NCBI RefSeq assembly: GCF_017939615.1
Contig: NZ_JAGKSR010000001.1
Span: 2,852,001 to 2,916,000 of the forward strand
DNA: 64,000 nucleotides
Source of the DNA: Microbacterium sp. BLY
Lineage (GTDB): Bacteria > Actinomycetota > Actinomycetes > Actinomycetales > Microbacteriaceae
Reading direction: 5' to 3'
A model generated the notes under the pieces. The model was not told the DNA's origin. It saw nothing but the letters and a program-made list of their open reading frames with translations, and made no database searches. The position numbers were made by a program, and so were the translations under genes. Of this stretch, positions 58,506 to 64,000 are shown piece after piece (position 1 is the stretch's first letter; each line of letters opens with the position of its first letter).

Positions 58506-59195
58506 CTATGTGACGCGGGCCGGGAGACGGTCTTTGACCGTCGACGCGTAGACGTCCTCGTACTCCTGCTGACCGAGCCGCTGGAGCGCCACCATGATCT
58601 CGTCGGTGACGGAACGGAGGATGTAGCGGTCGTTCTCCATGCCCGCGTACCGGGAGAAGTCGAGGGGCTCGCCGATGACGATCCCGACCCGCATGACCCG
58701 CGGGATCCGACGCCCGATGGGCATGGCCGTGTCGGTGTCGACCATGATGACGGGGACCACGGGGACCTTCGCCTCGAGCGCCATGCGGGCGATCCCGGTG
58801 CGGCCGCGATAGAGCTTTCCGTCCGGGCTGCGTGTGCCCTCGGGGTAGATGCCCAGCAGGTCGCCGCCTCCGAGGACCTGCAGGCCGGTGTTGAGGGACG
58901 CCTCGGACGCCTTGCCACCGGAGCGGTCGATCGGGATCTGCCCGGTGGCCTTCATGAACACCCGGGTGAACCAGCCCTTCAGGCCCCGCCCCGTGAAGTA
59001 GTCGCTCTTGGCGAGGAAGGACATCGGGCGGTCGATCACGAGCGGCAGGAAGATGGAGTCCGCGAACGAGAGATGGTTGCTGGCGAGGATCGCCGCCCCG
59101 GTCGCGGGCACGTTCTTGCGGCCCACGATCCAGGGGCGGAAGACCGCCTTGACCACGGGGCCGATCACGACGTACTTCATCAGCCAGTAGAACAT
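58506..59195 (-). CDS. PlsC-family lysophospholipid acyltransferase
   Basis: A 229-residue membrane-associated acyltransferase that acylates 1-acyl-glycerol-3-phosphate or a related acceptor. The catalytic motif NHLSFAD is seen near residue 40 and the EGTRS substrate box near residue 118. The first 20 residues are a hydrophobic/basic anchor. The ATG at 59195 has no Shine-Dalgarno but lies eight bases after TAGACT (59204-59209). It corresponds to mycobacterial Rv2182c, close to aroG, and diverges from the acyl-CoA ligase. Acceptor unknown. Confidence 0.88.
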   Translation of the reverse strand: MFYWLMKYVVIGPVVKAVFRPWIVGRKNVPATGAAILASNHLSFADSIFLPLVIDRPMSFLAKSDYFTGRGLKGWFTRVFMKATGQIPIDRSGGKASEASLNTGLQVLGGGDLLGIYPEGTRSPDGKLYRGRTGIARMALEAKVPVVPVIMVDTDTAMPIGRRIPRVMRVGIVIGEPLDFSRYAGMENDRYILRSVTDEIMVALQRLGQQEYEDVYASTVKDRLPARVT

Positions 59196-59203
59196 CGAGG
59201 TGA

Positions 59204-59209
59204 AGTCTA
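59204..59209 (-). promoter_or_regulatory. Putative -10 box of the PlsC-like gene
   Basis: TAGACT on the minus strand, eight bases before the ATG; no Shine-Dalgarno. Confidence 0.35.
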
Positions 59210-59299
59210 GCGCCGTGCCGCGGATCGCCCGCGTGTTCGCGGGAACGACACCCGGAAAGCGACTCAGTTTCACCCTGACCGCGACCGGGTGCCATGCCC

Positions 59300-59305
59300 T
59301 AGACT
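59300..59305 (+). promoter_or_regulatory. Putative -10 box of the acyl-CoA ligase gene
   Basis: TAGACT 41 bases before the GTG at 59347, leaving a leader of about 35 nt with an AAGGAG Shine-Dalgarno. CTGACG 18 bases upstream may be a weak -35. Confidence 0.4.
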
Positions 59306-59346
59306 CGGAGGAACGCACGTGCCCGACCGGTACCGAAGGAGCTGCC

Positions 59347-61179
59347 GTGGTCCAGTTTGAAGTCCCCGCGATCGTCCCCGCCGATCCCGACGCGAACGTC
59401 GCCGACCTGCTTGCGAAGCGCGCCGAGGCGACTCCCGACCGGGCGTTGTTCTCCGTCCCGCAGGGCGACGGATGGCGCGACATCTCCGCCGCCGACTTCG
59501 AGACCGCGGTGATCGCGCTCGCGAAGGGATTCGCGGCCGCCGGCATCCAGCCCGGAGAGAAGGTTGGCTTCCTCGCCCGCACCACCTACGAGTGGAGCCT
59601 GATCGACTTCGCGCTGTTCTACGCCGGCGTCGTGATGGTGCCGATCTACGAGACCAGCTCCCCGTCGCAGATCCAGTGGATCCTCGAGGACTCGGGCGCG
59701 ATCGCCCTCATCGTCGAATCGCCCGAGCACTTCGCCCGCGTCGACGAGGTCCGTGGTGATCTTCCGCTCCTCCGCGAGGTCTGGCAGCTGCACCTGGGCG
59801 CGATCGACACGCTCACCGCACAGGGGGCCTCCGTCTCCGACGACGAGATCCGCCGCCGCCGGAGCCTCGCCGTGGGATCCGACATCGCGACCCTCATCTA
59901 CACCTCAGGGTCGACCGGTCGCCCCAAGGGCTGCGTGCTCACGCACAGCAACTTCGTCGAGCTGTCCCGCAACTCCGCCAAGGCCCTCGACGAGGTCGTG
60001 CAGACACCCGGCTCGTCCACCCTGCTCTTCATCACCACGGCGCACGTCTTCGCCCGTTTCATCTCGATCCTCAACGTGCACGCGGGCGTCCGCACCGGGC
60101 ACCAGCCGGACACCCGTCAGCTGCTGCCCGCGCTCGGGTCGTTCAAGCCGACCTTCCTCCTGGCCGTCCCCCGCGTGTTCGAGAAGGTGTACAACTCCGC
60201 CGAGCAGAAGGCCGAGGCGGGCGGCAAGGGCAAGATCTTCCGGGCGGCCGCCGACGTGGCGATCGAGCACTCCCGGCTCCTCGAGGAGGGGAAGAAGATC
60301 CCGTTCGGGATGAAGCTCAAGTTCGCGCTGTTCAACAAGCTCGTGTACTCCAAGCTGCGCGAGGCGATGGGCGGGAACGTCGTCTACGCCGTCTCCGGAT
60401 CCGCGCCCCTCGGCGCCCGCCTCGGCCACTTCTTCCACAGCCTCGGCGTCGTGATCCTCGAGGGCTACGGCCTCACCGAGACGACGGCGCCCGCCACCGT
60501 CAACCTCGCGACCAAGTCGAAGATCGGCACCGTCGGTCCCGCCCTTCCCGGCGTCGGCCTGCGTCTCGCCGACGACGGCGAGATCGAGGTCCGCGGGATC
60601 AACGTCTTCAAGGAGTACTGGAACAACCCGGAGGCCACCGCCGAGGCGTTCAGCGATGGCGGCTGGTTCCACACCGGCGACATCGGCAGCTTCGATGCCG
60701 ACGGCTTCCTCACCATCACCGGCCGGAAGAAGGAGATCATCGTCACGGCGGGCGGGAAGAACGTCGCGCCCGCCGCGCTCGAGGACCCGATCCGCGCGAA
60801 CCCGATCGTGGGGCAGGTGGTCGTCGTCGGCGACCAGCGTCCGTTCATCTCGGCGCTGGTCACGCTCGACACCGAGATGCTGCCGACCTGGCTCGCCAAC
60901 AACGGCCTCGACGAGAAGATGTCGCTGGCGGAGGCGTCGACGAACCCCCAGGTCCGCGCCGAGGTCCAGCGCGCGGTCGACGCCGCGAACCAGCGGGTCT
61001 CGCGGGCGGAGTCGATCCGCAAGTTCACGATCCTCGACACGGAGTGGACGGAGGCGTCCGGCCATCTCACTCCGAAGCTGTCCATCAAGCGGAACATCAT
61101 CATGAACGACTTCGCCGACGAGATCGCGGCGATCTACGACGAGCCCGTGGCGACGACCAACGTCCCGATCGGCGGCTGA
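59347..61179 (+). CDS. Long-chain fatty acid-CoA ligase (FadD15-like)
   Basis: AMP-forming ligase of 610 residues activating long-chain fatty acids for lipid synthesis or degradation. The AMP-binding motif YTSGSTGRPKG is at 185-195, followed by YGLTETTAPATVN, and FHTGDIGSFDADGFLTITGRKKEIIVTAGGKNV contains the gate and FACS signature. The C terminus has LTPKLSIKRN with the catalytic lysine. The GTG follows an AAGGAG site by five bases. It diverges from the PlsC-like acyltransferase and may supply its acyl-CoA, which is inference. It ends before a large nested hairpin. Confidence 0.9.
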   Translation: MVQFEVPAIVPADPDANVADLLAKRAEATPDRALFSVPQGDGWRDISAADFETAVIALAKGFAAAGIQPGEKVGFLARTTYEWSLIDFALFYAGVVMVPIYETSSPSQIQWILEDSGAIALIVESPEHFARVDEVRGDLPLLREVWQLHLGAIDTLTAQGASVSDDEIRRRRSLAVGSDIATLIYTSGSTGRPKGCVLTHSNFVELSRNSAKALDEVVQTPGSSTLLFITTAHVFARFISILNVHAGVRTGHQPDTRQLLPALGSFKPTFLLAVPRVFEKVYNSAEQKAEAGGKGKIFRAAADVAIEHSRLLEEGKKIPFGMKLKFALFNKLVYSKLREAMGGNVVYAVSGSAPLGARLGHFFHSLGVVILEGYGLTETTAPATVNLATKSKIGTVGPALPGVGLRLADDGEIEVRGINVFKEYWNNPEATAEAFSDGGWFHTGDIGSFDADGFLTITGRKKEIIVTAGGKNVAPAALEDPIRANPIVGQVVVVGDQRPFISALVTLDTEMLPTWLANNGLDEKMSLAEASTNPQVRAEVQRAVDAANQRVSRAESIRKFTILDTEWTEASGHLTPKLSIKRNIIMNDFADEIAAIYDEPVATTNVPIGG

Positions 61180-61185
61180 CCGTTC

Positions 61186-61267
61186 GCCGACCCACCCCCT
61201 TCTGATCGAACCGGCCCCTTGCGCTCGTGCGTAAGGGGCCGGATCGTACGGAAGGGGGTGGGTCGGC
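61186..61267. terminator. Nested inverted-repeat bidirectional terminator
   Basis: Outer perfect 17-bp arms: GCCGACCCACCCCCTTC (61186-61202) and its complement (61251-61267). Inner 10-bp arms: CCGGCCCCTT (61211-61220) and AAGGGGCCGG (61233-61242). It lies between the convergent ligase and def genes and could fold as two stacked stems, ending both transcripts. Confidence 0.75.
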
Positions 61268-61269
61268 GG

Positions 61270-61761
61270 CTAGAACCAGGAGCTCTCGCGGACCTCGCGC
61301 ATCGCGATCTTCCGGGTCTCGGGGTCGAGTCGCGACAGGAAGAGCTTGCCGTCGAGGTGGTCGGTCTCATGCTGGAGCGCCTGCGCCAGCAGCCCCTCCC
61401 CCTCGAGCACGACAGGGCGACCGTCGAGGTCGATGCCCTCCACCCGCGCCCACGGGTACCGCTGGGCGTCATGCCACAGGCCGGGTACCGAGAGGCACCC
61501 CTCGCCCGTGGGCTGCGGCTCGCCACGCACCTCGGTGAGCACCGGATTCAGCACATAGCCGATCTCCCCGTCCACGTTGTAGCTGAAGGCACGGAGGGCG
61601 ACGCCGATCTGCGGGGCCGCCACCCCCGCCCGCCCCGGCAGCTCGACGGTCTCCAGGAGATCGGTCACGAGCGCGCGCACGCCGTCGTCGATCTCCTCGA
61701 TGGGAGCACACACCGTGCGCAGCACCGGGTCGCCGAAGATGCGGATCTCGCGAACCGTCAT
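61270..61761 (-). CDS. def: Peptide deformylase
   Basis: Removes the formyl group from new N-termini, 163 residues. All three family motifs are present: GVAAPQIGV (motif 1), EGCLSVPG with the metal-binding Cys (motif 2), and QHETDHLDG with the HExxH zinc/iron site (motif 3). The start ATG shares one base with the stop of the MinD-like gene upstream, so the pair is translationally coupled. Confidence 0.95.
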   Translation of the reverse strand: MTVREIRIFGDPVLRTVCAPIEEIDDGVRALVTDLLETVELPGRAGVAAPQIGVALRAFSYNVDGEIGYVLNPVLTEVRGEPQPTGEGCLSVPGLWHDAQRYPWARVEGIDLDGRPVVLEGEGLLAQALQHETDHLDGKLFLSRLDPETRKIAMREVRESSWF

Positions 61762-63284
61762 CAGGCGGCCTTCGCCCGCAGGCCCTCGACGAGGAGCGCC
61801 GCGAGCTCCCGCGCCGCCTTCCTCGTCTCCGGGAGGAGGTTGGCGAAGACGATGGTCCCGCCGGCCGCGATCTGCGGGTCGTACGGCACGCGGACCACGC
61901 TGCGAGCACGGGTCGCGAAGTGCGCCTCGAGCTCCCCCAGACGCACGAGGGGCGTCCCCGGCGTCGACTGGTTCAGCACGACGATCGCATCGCGGGCCTG
62001 CTGCGCGTAGCCGTTCGTCTCCAGCCACGTGAGCGTCTCGGAGGCCAACCGCGCCTCGTCCACGCTGAGCCCGGAGACGATCACGATCTGATCAGCGAGG
62101 TCGAGCGTCGCCGACATGACCGAGTGGACGATGCCGGTGCCGGTGTCGGTGAGCACGAGGGAGTAGTAGTGCGCCGCCACATCGGCGACGTCCCGGTAGT
62201 CGGTGTCGCTGAAGGCCTCCGCGACGCGAGGGTCCGCGTCCGACGCGAGCACGTCGAGCCGGGTCGCATCGCGCGCCACGATCGCGGAGATGTCGTGGTA
62301 ACCGCGCACGTCGTCGCGGATGCGGACGAGGTCGCGCACGGACTTGCCGTGCTGCGGACGCTGCACCCGGTCGGCGAGGGTGCCGCGGTCCGGATTCGCG
62401 TCCACCGCGATGACGCGATCCTCCCTGGCATCGGCGAGCGCCATGCCCAGAAGCGCGGTGATCGTGGTCTTCCCCACTCCGCCCTTGCGGGAGAGCACGG
62501 GAACGAACCGGGCGCCACCCGCGAGCGGGGCGGCGATCCGTGCCGTGAGCGCCTTGCGCTCCCGCGCCCGTCGCCCATCACCGATGTTCAGCCGTCGTCC
62601 GGACAGCGTGTAGAGCAGGTGACTCCACCCGCCCTCGGGCTCCGGCTTGGTCACGCGGTGCGGGTCGAGCAGGCGGTCGGGCGTGAGGAGGTCAGCGGAC
62701 TCCCGCGCGGACTCCCCCAGCTCACCGAGACGCTTGGACGTGAGGGTGACGTCGGTGCGGGGCGCCGGCCGCGCGGCCGCGGGGACAACAGGCTTTCCGT
62801 CGGCTTCGGGCATCGTGGTCTCCTTCTGCACGGGCGTCGTCTTCTGCACGGGCGTCGTCGTGGCGCGTGCCGACGCCGAGGCGCGGATCGGGGCCGCGGT
62901 CTCCGCGCGGTCGGCGACGGCCTTCGCGAGGAACAACGCCGCGGCGGTCTCCTCCTCCGCGGTGTCGTCGGTCGCGATCTCGGGCGTCGGAGCTGTGGCG
63001 GGCTCGTCCACCACGACCGCCTCGATCACCTCGTCGCGTCGCGGTGCGTCGTCCACGGGCCTCGGTGCGGCGGGAAGGGTGAGGTCGTCGACGATGAGAT
63101 CGCCGATAACCTCCCCCTCCACCACGCCGTCGTCCGCGAGATCGTCATCGTCCTCCGTGGGAAGGGTCACGCGCACCTGCGCGGTTCCCCCCAGGATGCC
63201 GATGCCGGTGGTATCCACCGACGCGGCGTCGTCGAGTACGCCCAGCGACCCGTCTTCGGGGTCGCCGTTCTTCTTCGCGGTCAC
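61761..63284 (-). CDS. MinD/ParA-like ATPase with disordered N-terminal region
   Basis: A 507-residue protein with a C-terminal deviant Walker A ATPase domain: KGGVGKTT at 267-274, followed by [17 protein letters not shown]. The first 200 residues are acidic and low-complexity, including a perfect tandem repeat [12 protein letters not shown] at 143-154. Possible roles are cargo positioning, polarity or chromosome or plasmid partitioning; the partner is unknown and no ParB lies nearby. Similar proteins with long disordered N-termini occur in actinobacterial type VII secretion loci, but no ESX genes are seen here. GTG start at 63284; the stop overlaps def by one base. Confidence 0.82.
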   Translation of the reverse strand: MTAKKNGDPEDGSLGVLDDAASVDTTGIGILGGTAQVRVTLPTEDDDDLADDGVVEGEVIGDLIVDDLTLPAAPRPVDDAPRRDEVIEAVVVDEPATAPTPEIATDDTAEEETAAALFLAKAVADRAETAAPIRASASARATTTPVQKTTPVQKETTMPEADGKPVVPAAARPAPRTDVTLTSKRLGELGESARESADLLTPDRLLDPHRVTKPEPEGGWSHLLYTLSGRRLNIGDGRRARERKALTARIAAPLAGGARFVPVLSRKGGVGKTTITALLGMALADAREDRVIAVDANPDRGTLADRVQRPQHGKSVRDLVRIRDDVRGYHDISAIVARDATRLDVLASDADPRVAEAFSDTDYRDVADVAAHYYSLVLTDTGTGIVHSVMSATLDLADQIVIVSGLSVDEARLASETLTWLETNGYAQQARDAIVVLNQSTPGTPLVRLGELEAHFATRARSVVRVPYDPQIAAGGTIVFANLLPETRKAARELAALLVEGLRAKAA

Positions 63285-63349
63285 GTGTCACTCCAAACCT
63301 GTGCGAGCCTCGGGATGCGCCCAGGGTGCGCGGCCTCGCCCGCACAAGA

Positions 63350-64000
63350 TTAGTGCGCGGGTCGGATCACGACCAAAAGATCGCCGGCGTCCACCTGCTG
63401 CGTCTCGGCGATGGCGTGCCGCTCGACGACGCCGTCGACGGGGGCCGTGATCGCGGCTTCCATCTTCATCGCCTCGATCGACGCGACCGGCTCGCCCGCG
63501 CGCACCGTCGCCCCCACCTCCGCCTTGAGGGTGACCACGCCCGAGAAGGGGGCCGCCACCTGCCCGGGGACGGAGGTGTCCGCCTTCTCCACCTCGTGCG
63601 CCTCCACCGCGATGGAACGATCGCGCACGAACACCGGTCGGAGCTGGCCGTTCAGGGTCGTCATCACGGTCCGCATGCCCTTGTCGTCCGCCTCGCCGAT
63701 CGCCTCGAGCCCGACATACAGCTGCACGCCGCGATCGATCTCGATGAGATGCTCCTGCCCGGGCACGAGCCCGTACAGGTAGTCGCTGGTGTCGAGCACG
63801 GAGAGGTCGCCGTACTGCTCGCGGCGCTCGCAGAACTCGGCCGTGGGAGCCGGGAAGAGGAGCGTGTTCAGACGGGATCGGCGCTGCTCGCTGGTCCCCG
63901 CCAGCTCCGCCTCATCCTGATCTGTGAGCGCCGTCAGCCCGGTGCGAACGGAACGACCGGCCAGCACCTTGGAACGGAACGGCTCCGGCCACCCTCCGGG
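63350..64000 (-). CDS. pyc: Pyruvate carboxylase, C-terminal fragment
   Basis: The 3' end of a biotin carboxylase-type enzyme whose upstream part lies beyond the window. The biotin attachment motif EAMKME is present, with lysine as the carboxyl carrier. Upstream residues such as GGWPEPFRSKVL and SDYLYGLVPGQEHLIEIDRGVQLYVGLEAIGE fit pyruvate carboxylase rather than acetyl-CoA carboxylase. It converts pyruvate to oxaloacetate. It ends in TAA, 65 bp upstream of the MinD-like gene. Confidence 0.9.
   Translation of the reverse strand, partial: PGGWPEPFRSKVLAGRSVRTGLTALTDQDEAELAGTSEQRRSRLNTLLFPAPTAEFCERREQYGDLSVLDTSDYLYGLVPGQEHLIEIDRGVQLYVGLEAIGEADDKGMRTVMTTLNGQLRPVFVRDRSIAVEAHEVEKADTSVPGQVAAPFSGVVTLKAEVGATVRAGEPVASIEAMKMEAAITAPVDGVVERHAIAETQQVDAGDLLVVIRPAH

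Overview
The window looks like chromosomal DNA of a high-GC actinobacterium, most likely Microbacteriaceae and probably Microbacterium or a close relative. The supporting signs are: an actinobacterial respiratory cluster (trpD, ctaE-qcrCAB, ctaCDF); a dcw division and cell-wall cluster continuing into ftsZ-yggS-sepF-yggT-wag31-lspA-rluD; an Rv2175c-like gene beside a PASTA kinase and class II DAHP synthase, as in mycobacteria; frequent GTG starts; and many genes with a TANNNT box 6-7 nt before the start codon, suggesting leaderless transcripts. The species call is inference. I see no rRNA, tRNA, CRISPR array, insertion sequence, prophage or plasmid origin. The region is compact, with no gene-free stretch above about 260 bp.

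Layout. 1-790: 5' end of uvrB and coaE. 817-7432 (minus): a tightly coupled operon, ssuBAC-type ABC transporter, acetyl-CoA-synthetase-like ligase, O-acetylhomoserine sulfhydrylase and a CoA-binding protein. 7577-12542: rpsA, a lipoprotein/PKD-protein pair, a 5'-3' exonuclease and a PHP phosphoesterase with a PolX-like N terminus. 12545-22853: trpD, ctaE-qcrC-qcrA-qcrB, a RidA/GNAT pair, a rhodanese protein, and ctaC-ctaD-ctaF. 22990-34845: erpA, an M20 peptidase, DUF3043, pyrD, nrdR, hisD, an unknown membrane protein, dnaE, a possible frameshifted small gene, GNAT and an RluD-type pseudouridine synthase. 34848-51563: lspA, wag31, yggT, sepF, yggS, ftsZ, ftsQ, murC, murG, ftsW, murD, mraY, murF, ftsI, ftsL, rsmH and mraZ, all minus and mostly overlapping or nearly so. 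murE is missing from its usual slot between ftsI and murF. 51819-64000: DUF3040, polyprenyl diphosphate synthase, an Rv2175c-like protein, a LysM hydrolase, a PASTA kinase, DAHP synthase, an acyltransferase, a long-chain acyl-CoA ligase, peptide deformylase, a MinD-like ATPase and the 3' end of pyruvate carboxylase.

How the genes work together. The qcr and cta genes encode the bc1-aa3 respiratory chain (menaquinol to O2). The dcw genes make lipid II precursors (murF, murD, mraY, murG, murC) and build the divisome (ftsZ, ftsQ, ftsL, ftsW, ftsI, sepF, wag31). The polyprenyl synthase (lipid carrier), PASTA kinase (cell-wall sensor) and LysM hydrolase fit the same theme. The 817-7432 operon joins uptake of an organic, probably sulfur-containing, compound to acyl-CoA formation and sulfur assimilation; its substrate is unknown and it is the most interesting metabolic unit here.

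Other points worth a second look are a second, oppositely oriented GTGGAG repeat cluster upstream of mraZ, a 16-bp palindrome in front of ctaE, a nested 82-nt inverted repeat between the acyl-CoA ligase and def genes, and the window-wide leaderless promoter pattern.
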